DNA of 64,000 nt from Niebla homalea (GCA_019925105.1 JAHGAU010000009.1:1612001-1676000), one strand, 5' to 3'; positions 45,101-57,114 are shown, numbered from the stretch's first letter. The notes: a model not told the origin generated them from the letters alone. A program made the numbers and translations.

Positions 45101-46191
45101 AACTTATTTTTATAGAAAGGGTTGAAAAATCCGACGTTACCGGGATTAAAATTTATTAATCAGTTTAATTATAAGCTTTTTATTAATTATATTATATTAT
45201 TAAGAAAAGGGAATAAATTATTACCGGGATTATTTTATTATTAACCTTATATAATAACGGGAATTAATTCTTAAATTATACCCCGTAATTATATTATTTA
45301 CTCTTTAATAAAACTTATTAATTTTAACCGATTAAGCGGATTAATAAGTTAAATAAAAATTACTTTTTTAGCAGAAATACTTTTTATTTAATATAATGAA
45401 CTTAAGTTTAATAAATTTAAATTTAATATATTAAATTTATTAAGCTCGGATTCCGGTTTAATATTTAAAGCTGGAGGGGAGCGTTATAGTACTAACGTTA
45501 ATATAAAAGGTAAATTTAATAGTTATTATAATAATAGAAAACTATTTAATAAAAATAATAATCTTATAATATTAAATTTCTAAGGACTTTAACCGTATTA
45601 ACGTAATTTAAACCTACTTAATTTCGTTAAAATCGATAACGATTTATATAATAATTATAATAATAATAGGGCGTTTTTAAAGTATAATAGATTATATTAA
45701 AGTATTAAAGGATCTAAAATCCAATTTTTAAGAATTAAATTAAAAGAAATAATAAGTTTTATAGCTTTAGAAGATTTTAATTAAAGTAATTTATTTACGG
45801 TAAATATAGTTCTTAAGTTACTTAATCGTTAATTATTCTCGATTATTTAAGTAATTCCTTTTAAAGTTAAGTATAGGATAATTACGGCTATTAAGTTACC
45901 GGATTTTAATAGGGCGTTTAATTAATAAATTAAAGTAATAATATTAAAATCCGGTAATACTTAAAAAGCCTATAATATATATATCTTCTTTATAGTGCCG
46001 TTTTTAGTCTTTTTTAAAGGTATTTAAAAGCGAATTAAAGGCGGTATTTTAAAGGATATAAGATTAATATTTCTGGTATTATTATAGGGGAAGTATCCGT
46101 TATAGTTAATAAATTAATACTTTAATTCGTATTAACGGATCTTACGATATACGTTAATATAATATTAATATAAGTAACTATTGTTATTATT

Positions 46192-46337
46192 TATTAATAT
46201 ATGGATTAAAAAGTATAATAATATATGAATAATAATTCTACCTGAAGGATAGGAGCATTATAAGGATGCCTGTCCTCTACGTATAAAGGGTGTCCTACAC
46301 CTATCAATGCTCCCATGCATGCATGCTGCACCTAACA
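46192..46337 (-). repeat. Right LTR (146 bp)
   Basis: Mutated at its inner edge (TATTAATATATGGATT) and unmutated at its outer edge (CATGCATGCATGCTGCACCTAACA), the mirror image of the left copy. Confidence 0.92.
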
Positions 46338-46471
46338 CGGTTTTTGCATTACGTATATACCATTACCTTACTTATAGTCGAGTAAATATCGGGCATAGGG
46401 TCTCGATGTTAATATTTTTGATTTTTCTGGTTATTTATGAGGTTATATACGGTATTTACGGTATTATAATT

Positions 46472-47459
46472 ATGCCTTCCTTTCTTCCCGTTACTATAAA
46501 AGACCGGATCGTTAAATATATCGTTACCGGTATACCGGAAAAGGAAATTATAAGGATTAAAAATATTAATAAAAATATTATTAATTAAATTAAGGAAAAT
46601 TTATTTATATAAAACTCTTATATATATCCGGCCGAAATAAGAATAAAGTTAGGAATTAAGCTTATTATTTATCCTATAATAAAAGAAAGGTTAATAAGTT
46701 ATTTATAGTTAAAGTTATAAATATATTTTAAAAAAATAATTATTTATTTATTTAATAACTTTAATATATTTACCGGTATCTTAATTATTTAAAAAGCCTT
46801 AAAAAAGATAAAGATTAATTAAAAGGTTATTTACCGTATTGCTCTTAAACGGTTTTAATTTTATTACGATAATTTTATATTAAAAATTAATAATTATATA
46901 TATAATTAATTTATTTATTTTAATAAAAATAGGATAAATAAATATACTTATTAATAAAAAAAAGGTTAAAGTTTTTTTAATATTATATTTAAAATTATAC
47001 GCTTTATTAAAAAGAATAAGAAATAAAATATACTTCCTATATATTATATTAATAATATTTTTATATTATACGTTTATTACGGTAATATAAATATAGCTTA
47101 ATTTAAATAATTTCTGGAGAATAAGGTTTTACCGCGCTATAATCCTTTCTCCGGCCTTAAATCCGTAATTATCCTTAATAATTACTTAAGTTACTACGGT
47201 TAAGGGGTACGGGACCTTTACGTACTCTTTAATATAAAAATTATATACCTTTTATCGTACTTTTTTAACTTTAACTTTATTAAGGAGTTCTTTTTAATAT
47301 TAAAGGTTTAAATAAAGAAAAATTTCTTTTTAATTAAAAAGGTTAATTTTAAGGAGTTTATTTAGGTTATTATATAAAAGAATTTATATAAATAAGATAC
47401 CTTAAATTACTTTTAATATATTAATATTATAATATTGGCTAAATATAGTCGTAAGTAAT

Positions 47460-47526
<67 letters not shown>

Positions 47527-47600
47527 TTTTAAATTAAATACGGGAAAAATTCCGTTTTTAACGGATAATTTACTTATAAAGAATTTATCTTTCTTTTAAT
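46472..47600 (+). pseudogene. RIP-degraded Tc1/mariner DDE transposase
   Basis: The translation from ATG 46472 starts with a helix-turn-helix-like segment (KDRIVKYIVTGIPEKEI). Through many stops it continues to segments that align in order with fungal Tc1/mariner transposases: an 'ALKRxxxxRKVIYRIA'-like block near 46800, the region before the first catalytic Asp near 46915, a VIILNNY-type block (second Asp mutated to Asn, near 47170) and a YLLSYFFNFNFIKEFF block (the 'PxYSPxxNPIE' motif, near 47250-47300). Stops and missense changes are mostly of the CAG/CAA-to-TAG/TAA and G-to-A type. Confidence 0.75.
47458..47526 (+). repeat. (TAA)n microsatellite
   Basis: About 22 uninterrupted ATA/TAA trinucleotides lie inside the degraded mariner element. 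Confidence 0.95.
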
Positions 47601-49726
47601 ATATTTTTATATTCTTTTATAAAATTATATAAATAATATTTTATTTAAAAGCGCTTATTTAAGGTTATTAAATAATATTTTAATTATAATTTTATAATAA
47701 ATAAATATAAAAGGTTTATTATTATAAGTATTAGGATTTTTCAAGGTATTATATATATCGGGTATATTAAACTTAAAAATAAGTATAAATAACGTTATAA
47801 ATTAAGGTTTATAAATATTATAAAAGCATATATTTAAGCTCCTTTATTACTTTATACCGTTTTTACCTTTTAATATTTACGTTTATCGTTTTATTTATAA
47901 AACTATATAGCTTTAGTTAATATATTAAGTTTTATAACCGTTTATAAGGGGGTTCTTATAATAATGGCCTTTTAAAACTTTTTAATTTCACGTTAAAAAC
48001 GAGTTTTAATATTATAAGTAATATTTAACTTTTTTTATTTAACGTTATTAAATCGCTAAATATTAATGAAAATATAATCCTTAATTAAGATAACCTTATA
48101 TATATACTTAAAACGTTATAATTAATTAAGGAAACGTTAATATTATTAAATAATATAATCCTTAAGTACCTTATTAATATTATTATTAAATTTAACGGAA
48201 TTATTAAAAGCTTAAATCGCGGTATTTAAACGTAATAATAATTTCTTTAACGGTATTAAAAGTATTAACTGCCGGTTTATAATAAATAACGTAAGTTATT
48301 AAAGTAATAAAAACTATTAAAGTTACCTTTAAAATTATTAAAATTATTAAAATTACTAAAATTATTATAGTTATTATAGTTATTAAAATATTAAAAAACT
48401 TAATAAAAAAAAAGAACTATTTAATTTATTAATTTATTAATTAAATAAATTATTATTTAAACTATTTATATTTACTTCTTAACCGGCCTTAAATTAACGG
48501 AATTACTTATTAATTAAGAAAAATATTATTATTATAATTAAGATACTTAAAGTTATTATTAAAGTTAGAAAAACGGGGACCGGATAAAATATTTTTAATA
48601 AAGTAAATTCCTTTTTTTCCTTTGACTTTATAGTGGTTATTCTTTTAATTTTTAATTACTTTAAAAATACCTTATTAAGGCTTTAAGATGGCTTATTAAT
48701 AATAATAATATTAAATTTATTTTTATTATTTTAGATTTCCCGGTTTTATTTAATAATATTATTATTATTTATAGGATAATAATCTCCTCCATGGTTATAA
48801 GGTTAATAATAATACTTATTCTTATTATATTCCGGTAAATTATATTTCTATTATATTATAAGCTTAAAGCCTTAATTACCTATTAACTTATTAACGGTTT
48901 TCCGTTATTTATATTTCTTAATTTACTTATTAATAATAATTTTACGACCGGGGGTTTTATTTTTTATTTATTTCTTAAATAACGGTAAGGACGCCTTTTT
49001 TACGGTTTTTACTTATAAGTATTACTTAATAATTAAGTCCTTAAGTTTATTAAAGTTAATATAAAATTAATATTTATAATTAATAATTTTAACTTCTTTA
49101 TCCTTATACTTTTTTTTATCCTTTTTATTTATTTTAAACTTTTCTATTGGTTTTAAATTATATATAAACGTAATAATAGCGGTAATCCCCTTCTTTTTCT
49201 TATTATTTTATAAAATTATTATTTATTAAAGTTTCTTTTATTGCCCCGGCTTATTATACTCCGTTAACGTCGTTTTAACCTTATCGTTATAGGTTAAAAA
49301 AACCTTAATCTTATGAAAAATAACGTTATATTTTTTCTTTTAAGCCTTTATAAATATCCTTTTTAAACCCTTAATAAGGAAATTATAGAAGATAAAAAAA
49401 TATAAAGTTTCCGTTAATATTTATAAATCCCCCCCCCTTTAAACCATCTTATAAATAACGGTATAAGGCTTTAACGTTACCGGAGTAATTAAAGCCGCCT
49501 TCTTTATAGTTAAATTATTTATATTTCTGGCGTTTAAAGTTACTTACGGAATAGCCTTTAATTTATTGATTAATTTAACCTTTTTCTTTATTATAACGGC
49601 TTTTACTTAAGGTTTAAATAGTAATTTAAATATATAACGGGTTTTACTTAATTTAAGCCTTATAATTACCTGTTTCGGACAAGTAATAAGCTCCTTAATA
49701 GTAATAATGGTGGTTATATAATGCAA

Positions 49727-49810
49727 AAACCGTCTCAGCAAAAAGTGGGTAGTAAAACGGTCGCGTCCGGCAAAAAACCGGGCATGTTTCAAGCGACTTG
49801 AAAACAGGGG
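49727..49810 (-). repeat. Right terminal inverted repeat of the mariner element
   Basis: Inverted match to 39338-39421. Outside it, ACAGGGGTA...ACCCCTGT forms a further short inverted repeat with the element end. Confidence 0.9.
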
Positions 49811-50239
49811 TACTCAAATCACCCCTGTAAGTGTACTTACTGAAAGACACCACGTCTTACGGTAAATACAGCATCGCTACCTACCTTGCATCAAGTAATT
49901 TTGGCAGAGATTGGCGCACGCTTAGGCCGCACCAGTTTTCTCGCACGTGATATCGAGTGACTTTCGCGTTAGGATTTCATTGGAAGCGTTTGCGGGGGAA
50001 GCCTATCAGTCACATTTTTTTCTGCCTTTGGCCTCTCGCTCGAGGCTACACTTGTCATTACGAAGCTAGCCTGAACCCCTCCTGCTATCTCCCTTGGATG
50101 ATTTCCGAGATGCTTCACCGACTGATCCCTGCCTTAGAAAGGGGACTGAGGCAGCAGTCTCGCCCGCCTTTAAATACCTCCCATCCCCCCAGACTATCGA
50201 CCTTCTCGTCAACTATCCGACCAAGACATCTCGGACAAA
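49811..50239. other. Gap between the AT-rich element and the BTB gene
   Basis: Composition returns abruptly to about 50% GC at 49811. Presumptive promoter of the BTB gene; no other feature seen. Confidence 0.45.
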
Positions 50240-51239
50240 ATGTTCTCTCGACGCAGCCATCATGATGGAAGCTTCTCCAAGCACCGCACCACGAAGAGCA
50301 GTGTCTCAAAGAGTCGAACACAACGCTCTTTCAAGGAGCAGGCTCCAGCCAAAAGCCATCGGATGGAGAAGCCGTCCAAAACTTCAAAGTCAATGGATCC
50401 ATCATCCCCAACGCAAGTCTATGCTTCCTTCCATTATCGCCTGCGGTGTCCCTGAGACTTTCGGCTGATGTAGTGCTGAGTAGCAACCTCAACTCCCCCA
50501 TAATCACCCTCTCCATTGGCAATGCCGCTCGCCTCTTCGCTGCTCACGAGTCTGTCCTCAATACCTCGCCTTTCTTTTCCGCCATCACCCGTGGGCAATT
50601 CTTCGAGTCCCACTCTAAACGCATCACCCTCCCTGAGGAGATCCCAGAGGTCTTCTCCTCCGTCCTCGAGTACCTCTACAAGGGTGACTACTACCCAAAC
50701 CTCCTCCACAACAAACGCAAAGACACATGGCAGCTTGAAGACGCTCCTCCTGTCTCCACAGCTGCTGCACCTTCGGTAGCGTCAACCGTCTACCATGATG
50801 GCGCGGGTCAAGAGCTGTTGAAGGATACCTTGATCTACTGTGCAGCAGACCGGTACGGCTTGGGCGAGCTGAAGAGGCTGGCATTGCGGAAGCAAGGATT
50901 ACAGAGCGGTATCAGCTGCAACACTATACTGCAGAGTGCTCGCTACGCATACGCCAATACTGCTGAGAGCGATAGCAAGTTGCGAGCCCATTACTTGGCC
51001 CTCATCATTCGGTCGCGCAACATATTCAAGCGCAGTGGCACCATGCAGATGGAGATGGAGAAGGGGAACGGTGGCGGGCTCTGGTTCGATTTGTTTGTTG
51101 CCATGTGCAATCATATGGTATGTTCTCGCTCTCCAAACTTACCTTTTTGGGTATTGATCATGACTGTGCCTTGACAGGATGACATCTCAAGCATCTCAAA
51201 GAGTCCAAGAACGCCAAAGACGCTCTGATGCCATCGTAA
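50240..51239 (+). CDS. BTB/POZ-domain protein, probably frameshifted near its N-terminus
   Basis: The BTB fold is clear: LSADVVLSSN, ITLSIG, LFAAHESVLNTSPFFSA, FESHSKRITLPEEIPEVFSSVLEYLYKGDYYP, then a C-terminal helical region (TLIYCAADRYGLGELKRLA). The BTB frame has no upstream ATG. The ATG at 50240 opens a Ser/Lys-rich leader in the next frame, which would join at the CCCC run 50406-50409 if one C were added. A 74 bp intron follows (51118-51191, gtatgt...ctcaag), then a short last exon HLKESKNAKDALMPS ending at 51239; the alternative CAG acceptor at 51177 would end the protein at 51228. With these assumptions the length is 308 residues. Such fungal BTB proteins may be Cul3 adaptors or simply oligomerise; the partner is unknown. 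Confidence 0.78.
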
Positions 51240-52087
51240 TGATGAGAGTCGACGCAGACGCCCGCACTACCATCACGTCCACCCTTTCTCACCATGGAAG
51301 GTTTCGCTACTCACTATTATACATGTACCCAAGAGGTACTGACCAGATCCTCAGAGTCAAGGACCGGTTTTGAACCGCCTGACCGATTTTTTGCTTTTTT
51401 CCATCTCCACGAATGGTGTCGATTTTGGTTTCCTCTCGTTTCAACAGTCTTTACTCGCAAGGATATTACCCATGTACAATTATCTACTCTGGCAGCGTTT
51501 GCTTACGGCGTGGGAAGCTGTGTATAGTATAGTAGGAAGGGGGCTTCGTTATGAATGCAGCTGCCATGGCTTGAGTCTCAATCAGGAGGATTCGACCTCC
51601 AACAGCCGCAGCAGTTGCTAGAGATATGCTCCCGCTGATGAGGGGAGCCTATTTTGTGTAGATTGACGCTGGGGGAGAAATGGGAGGACAGAGTGATACC
51701 GAATCGGGGGGAGAGGGTATGGGTCAGGCAGGAAGGCACGCGATGGTTTTGGGACGATGATGCGTGGCTTCGCTCGGTGGTTTTTCTCCTTGACAAACCC
51801 AATTTCAAATAATTTTCTTTTCCCTCCCGTCCAATCTAGCTAGTTCTCTCTAGGACAGAAAAGCTCCTTTTCGGTCATATCAACCGGTAGATTGTAAGGA
51901 TGTCGATGCCCGGCTATCCAGGCACGCTTCAACTCGCCGGAGACTCGTCATCGTTGTAAAGTGCAGAGTTCGTCATCAGCTGGTAGCCTAATCCTTGCCC
52001 CGAGAAGGAGACAAAGCCTTCGCAGGTGATGTTGGTGAGTGAGTGAGTGAGTCTCCGCAATCCGTAGTCAAGGAGATCTCGTAGCTT
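51240..52087. other. Gap 3' of the BTB gene: nothing recognised
   Basis: Short frames only; no RNA or repeat apart from 'gtgagtgagtgagtgag' near 52034. Confidence 0.5.
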
Positions 52088-52168
52088 GCACACACACACA
52101 CACACACACTCACACTCACACACACACTCACACTCACACACACACTCACACTCACACACACACACACC
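52088..52168 (+). repeat. CA-dinucleotide repeat with CACACT interruptions
   Basis: (CA)n is interrupted regularly by CACACTCACACT blocks, giving a higher-order unit of about 20-22 bp repeated about three times. Confidence 0.95.
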
Positions 52169-53169
52169 TAAGTATTCATCTCTATTGCCAATGGGGAGAA
52201 ATATGATAAATCACGAAATCATGTGCGTATCCCCCATCATCCATCATCACACCACCGGGAGATTCATTTTCTTCCATCATTTTTGGAGTTGGAGCTTGCT
52301 GATCGTTCATTCCATCTCGCATCCACGAACCCCCATCAGGCGATAGATAGCGACCGGTTTGCTCTCGCCATCCAAAATGACTCACCGAGCGCATGCATGC
52401 AACGGGTCATGCGCTTACTGCTGCTGCGGGTCCTTTCCATGTCGCTAATGGAGAAAGAGGGGTGGTGCCTGGAGGTAGGGGGGTATTTAAGCATCGGTGT
52501 ACGCATACATACCGGCGCTAGCCTCGGGTCGAAAGGTTTTGCTGCTGTAAGCATGTGTGACCGGTCTCCATCAGATTGGGTGGGGATGGATCGGGGGGTT
52601 GGGGGGGGGGGGCATGCAGGGCGTTTGATGTTGGGACGTCGTTCATGCTGGAGCCTTGGGCTAGTCTCACTTGGGTGGGATGTTCAAGGTGTGAGGGAAG
52701 GTGTTGGAGACATTCCGAGCGCTAAGAGGGGTGGGTACGTATATGTGCTTTGGTCTACGCGTATGCTGATGCAGAATCGATGGCGCGGCTTCATATGCCT
52801 GCTTGATGCAGGCGTCTAGTAGGGTCATAGTGTGTTGATCGGGACGACCCCGAGGCAGCTTGGAGTCGAAAGGCAGGTGTGGCGGGAGGGGATCGACGAA
52901 TGCGGTTGGTTGTTGAGTCACGATCATGAGTAGTGCGGGCCATGAATGAGACGGATCGGTGTGTCTCGATGGTGTGTTGCAGCCTCGGCAGGCAAGATCT
53001 CCTGTAGTGGTTGAGGTTGTGGCCTGGAAGATTAGGCTGCAACGTCCGACTGTGGGCGACTCCAACTGGCGACTCCAACTGGTGACTCTCAATCGGTGAC
53101 TAAGGTGATGAGGGTGTGCTTTTCGGACCAGGAGGATGGTGATGGCCGCGGACTGAAAGATATCGGGGA
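52169..53169. other. Gap 3' of CSN12: nothing recognised
   Basis: G-rich tract near 52600 (gggttgggggggggg) and a duplicated 'ggcgactccaactgg' at about 53055-53080. No gene found. Confidence 0.45.
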
Positions 53170-54736
53170 TCACACGGCAGTACCTGGGAATGCACCAGCT
53201 TTGGAGAGGACCACCGTGCCGTGCGCGCGGGAGATGTAGCCTTTCATCAAATTCTGTAGGGGTTGTCAGCTAGGCTCTGAGGGGTTCTGATGGTTTGCAG
53301 AAGGATGCATATTTCTCAGAAATGTTGACTTGCAGCGTAGAGAACGAACCTTATAAATCATATTGGCCAGGAGACATTCCACCTCATCGCTCTCGATCCC
53401 TCTCGAGTCGCTATCACCCATGACTACATCCCCGTCCAGACCTTTGGTCTCACCAAGCCTGATCGCCGCCCCGAACTCGTCGACTTTAATCCTCGTCCGC
53501 CTGGCGCCGTGCTCATCCGTGCCAGCAGCAAGAAACACCTGCCTCAGCAGATTCCGAAGACAAATATCACGCCCCCTTTCTAGCGTCAGATAGATGCGTC
53601 GCTTCACGAAGGACACCTCTCCCGCTGCGAGAGCCTGATCGAAGGCACTGAGGGAGCCTGACCTTATTGCTGACACTAACGGCAGAAACAGTGTTGCAAG
53701 CCTTGGATATGGCGTCAGCAATTTCCGGCTGGGCAACGAACGTGTGGTGAGCATCCTGGTGGGAATCAAATACGTCAAGAGCAGCGCCTTGTTACGCGTC
53801 GCGTTACGATGGCACGAGTTCAACGCTTCGGTGAGGTTCTGTTGGGCTTGCTCATAGTTCTCGTCCAGGAAATGGATGACGCCAACGTAGTATTTGAATG
53901 TGACGACGTGGGACTTGGGGAATTGGTCGGGCTCCGGCATGTCGGTCCGGGAGGCAGAGAGAGCACGCAGGATATTCTTGGAGAGGGAGATGGAGTTGAG
54001 CTTGAAGTAAGTCTTGAAGAGGAGGTTGGCGATGTAGTAGAGGCCCCACTTGCGGGATTCTTCGAGTGGAGCTCTGGATAGCTAGTTTCAGCATACGAAA
54101 TTCAAAGTTGACAGAGATTGCATTGTGCATATTAGGTTCTACGTACCTATCGCTAATACACAGGGTGAACATGCGATTGATCACCCTAGCTGCATCCTCC
54201 AATGTCTTATTCTTGCCAAAGTCGCCTGCGATGTCTTCTTGTAGGCCGCCCATGTCGATGCCGGTCTCACCTTCGGTATTCATCTTAGTCTCGTCTGCTT
54301 TGATCGCGAAGACACGGAGGTGTCTGCCAGCCATGTACAGGACTGGCAGGGCCCAATTCTCAAGCACGCCAGAGGTGAAGCCACGGATGACGGTATTAGC
54401 CAGCTCCTTCCATGGGTCGTAGACTCTGTTCCAGTCTGGTCTTATATTATTGGGGGCTTGGGCGGCGCTCAAGGCATTGAGGGTGTGCCAGTAGCTGGTG
54501 TAGATCTCAGACCAAAGCTCGAGGACTTGTCGGTCTTCCTTTGAGATTGCACGACGCGCATGCTTGGTGAGGGAGTACCCAACGTCGTTTTGGACAGCAT
54601 CTGTGTCTGAGGCGTAGCGAATGGTGTCGAGGCGGTTGAGAAAGTGAGGAGGTGCCACTGGAGATATGGTTGCTGCAAGGAGATGACCGTTGTAGCTCTG
54701 GAGGGCGTCATGGTATTCACGTGCAAGGACATCCAT
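53170..54736 (-). CDS. CSN12: CSN12-type PCI-domain protein (TREX-2/COP9-associated, Thp1-like)
   Basis: Three exons: 54736-54147, 54073-53350 and 53253-53170 (465 residues). Introns are 73 bp (gtacgt...atccag) and 95 bp (gttcgt...ctacag). [42 protein letters not shown] and [26 protein letters not shown](A) precede the TPR-like part ([37 protein letters not shown]). The PCI winged helix follows ([26 protein letters not shown], then [21 protein letters not shown]). Fungal proteins of this family are annotated as COP9 signalosome subunit 12; yeast Csn12 forms a complex with Thp3 that affects transcription and splicing. Length is normal (yeast 423). The tail AFPGTAV is typical of orthologues. 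Confidence 0.93.
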
Positions 54737-55069
54737 GTTGAGGGTGTCTGGCCCTAGAGATCTTGGTTGTTATTTGACAGTGGAGCTTCACGAAGCTTTC
54801 AAGTTTGACAAGACACCTGAGTCTTATATCATGCTTGGTATTATCGAGCACAAGCTTCCGTTGTTCCTGAACTACGTCAATTGTACCTCGTAGGGCTGAA
54901 ATATTTAGCGCGGTCAAGCGCCTCGCTTAATTCGCCCGCACCGCCAGACATGTAGTAGGACGAAAGCCTTTTTTGTTTGCGACGACAGACCAGTTGAGTG
55001 TCCAAGCAATAAGTGCAAAAGTAAGCATTCTCGTCTCTCGTCTACAAGGATACCAGCTGATCTCCGTAG

Positions 55070-55977
55070 ATGGGTGAGTCGTCTTCTTCCTATTCAATGC
55101 CCTCCCTTCGAAGCACTCCGCTACATCCTGAGCTCGCATTATGATCAAGGAAGAGCGTGAGAGACAAATCGTGGTCCTGGTTTTCGGGCAAACCGTCAAA
55201 TCTACAAGTACCGCACAATAAAGAAGAGATTGGAGACATGTGCAAAAAGAGGGCGGCAGCAGCTGCGTCTACGGAGTGGGCGGGGCTTTGGCTGACGGAT
55301 CCGTAATAGGTCGACTCAATGAATATCAAGTCATTGGGCGGCATTTGCCCACCGAAACGAACCCGACGCCGAAGCTCTACCGCATGAGAATATTTGCACC
55401 CAACACAGTGGTCGCCAAGTCGCGTTTCTGGTACTTCTTGATGAAGTTGAAGAAGGTCAAGAAGTCGAATGGCGAAGTGGTAACGATCAACCAGGTACGG
55501 AAGCCTTAAGTCATGATTTGACGCACTCAATTGCAGTGCTTATGGCGTGCGTGAGGTCTGACATTCTCTCCTTTTAGATCCACGAGAAGCGCCCAACAAA
55601 GGTCAAGAACTTCGGCATATGGATTCGCTACGATTCCCGCTCAGGCACGCACAACATGTACAAGGAGTATAGGGAAATGTCTAGGACAGAGGCTGTAGAT
55701 GCGCTATACCAAGACATGGCTGCAAGGCATCGAGCAAGATTCAGGTCCATCCATGTACGTTTCCTGGGACCATAGAGTGTGGGATGCTTGAGGACTCAGA
55801 TGCTGACCTCTTTGCAAGATTCTCCGGGTCGTAGAGGTCCAGAAGACGGACGACGTCAAGCGGCCATATATCAAGCAGCTTCTTACCAAGGATCTCAAAT
55901 TCCCTCTGCCTCACCGGGTCGCCAAAAAGGCCAACAAGAACATCTTCGCTGCGCACCGGCCATCAACCTTTGCATAG
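55070..55977 (+). CDS. RPL20: 60S ribosomal protein eL20 (L18a)
   Basis: Four exons: 55070-55073 (ATGG), 55310-55494, 55578-55754 and 55819-55977, encoding 174 residues, exactly family length. The protein starts [17 protein letters not shown]. It continues [59 protein letters not shown] and [22 protein letters not shown], ending RPSTFA. Introns are 236, 83 and 64 bp. A 4-base first exon followed by a long intron is common in fungal ribosomal-protein genes. The last intron must end in GCAAG, because SIH|ILRVVE is nearly invariant; this fixes a non-consensus AAG acceptor. Confidence 0.98.
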
Positions 55978-57114
55978 GTCTGGTGTGGAGGAGGAGACGG
56001 ATACGAGGTGGGTGCTGTGAAAGCTCGAGCGGAAGGAATCCATAAATGTGGTTCAACAAGAATGTTCATATATGGCCTTTTTAGCAAATCACTTCCATGA
56101 TATGGTGATCTCCGCAACAAGTTTCAAATCCAGATGCGTTGCCATTACAATCCTATAAATAGCTCCTGCCCTTTGCCACTTGAAAGGAAAAGTTACAGCC
56201 GAGTTACTAGGATATTCCTTTGACTCACATGGTATAAGTGTAGATTCTGTCTACGATGAATGTTACCTCCTAAATGATTGCTTTTTCCCTTCCACATCAC
56301 AACTCGTATGAATCCAGATCTGAGGTGGTCTGCATACGATGCGCGAATCTCCAAAACCTCTCTCCCTCACTGTTGAATTTCCAATTATCCTTTTTCTTTA
56401 CTAAAAAGCCCAGTCAGAGTGGACGTAAACCGACTTCCAGGACGAGAAAGCCTCCAGCGTCCCGCCAGACCTGTGAGGTGGAGGGAGTGCAATGCTTGAC
56501 CAAATCCCTGTGTCTTCGACAATGAGTTCAGGAATTAATTGTCTACATCACATGCCATGACGGATCATCACGGAGGGCACTTGCCTACAGTTTAATTGGA
56601 ATTGGAATAGGAGGATGTGTGGGGCATGTATGCTGCTCCGCTCCTGGCTATGCTGAAGTGTTTCTGCAGTGTTGTGCGGGACCTTGGGATTGAGATGTCT
56701 TTTATCATTTCTATTCACAATATTCAGTTATGTTTCAAGACAGTCGCTCTACGGTTAAGTGGTGTCATAAGTCGAGGCGGCCTGTACTACATTGAGTACC
56801 AGGGTTGCGGAGGTTTCTTTTATTTGGAGTTATATCCAGCTATGAGATCTTATTTTATGACTGCGTTGTAAGCATACGTATTATCTATTGCTTCCATTGA
56901 TGAATGCTTATCGCTGTCATGTGGACTGTGAATGTCCCTTCCCTTCACAAGTCGTTCATCTCGAAGCCTACCTGTGACTCATCTCACGGCTGATCTCCTC
57001 GCTCATCTCTTCTAACAATGCATGTAGTCGAATACAGACGCATAACATATACTCTGCGCACGCCTCCTTCCACAACCACACTGAACAGCATGTTCAAACA
57101 ACAAGAATCAGTCC
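55978..57114. other. Gap between eL20 and the SRA gene 3' ends
   Basis: Convergent 3' flanks. No tRNA, snoRNA or coding feature that I can support. Confidence 0.5.

Larger units (their letters stand above)
39421..46337 (-). mobile_element. Ty3/gypsy-type LTR retrotransposon, RIP-degraded
   Basis: Direct repeats of exactly 146 bp at 39421-39566 and 46192-46337 begin TGTTGG (decayed to TATTAA in the right copy) and end CTAACA (TTAATA in the left copy). The five bases CGGTT occur just outside both (39416-39420 and 46338-46342), a clean 5 bp target duplication. The 6.9 kb insertion lies just inside the left inverted repeat of the mariner element. Minus-strand sequence near 41.8-42.1 kb resembles the RNase H-side end of a Ty3/gypsy reverse transcriptase, so the element is probably transcribed leftwards. 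All internal frames are destroyed by C-to-T type changes. Confidence 0.88.
39338..49810 (+). mobile_element. Tc1/mariner-type element with 84-bp inverted repeats, split by an LTR retrotransposon
   Basis: Both ends read TA|CCCCTGTTTTCAAGTCG inward, and the repeats match for about 84 bp with around eight differences (39338-39421 against 49810-49727 inverted). TA flanks each end (39336-39337 and 49811-49812), the target site expected of Tc1/mariner elements. A decayed DDE transposase lies at 46472-47600. Removing the retrotransposon at 39421-46337 and one copy of its 5 bp target duplication leaves an element of about 3.55 kb, which is large for this superfamily. Positions 47600-49700 are AT-rich and unassigned. 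Nearly all CA and TG dinucleotides are gone internally while CG persists, the pattern of RIP. Confidence 0.9.

Noticed and set aside
39338..49810. Starship-like giant element or centromeric AT-rich island
   Set aside because: Exact inverted repeats, LTRs and target duplications account for the whole block as two nested ordinary transposons; no tyrosine recombinase is seen.
51929..52165. Cys/Glu-rich reading frame
   Set aside because: Generated by the CA/CACACT microsatellite.
55074..55309. Box C/D snoRNA in the first intron of eL20
   Set aside because: An ATGATCA and a CTGA are present, but the C box is imperfect and no terminal stem or C'/D' pair could be found.
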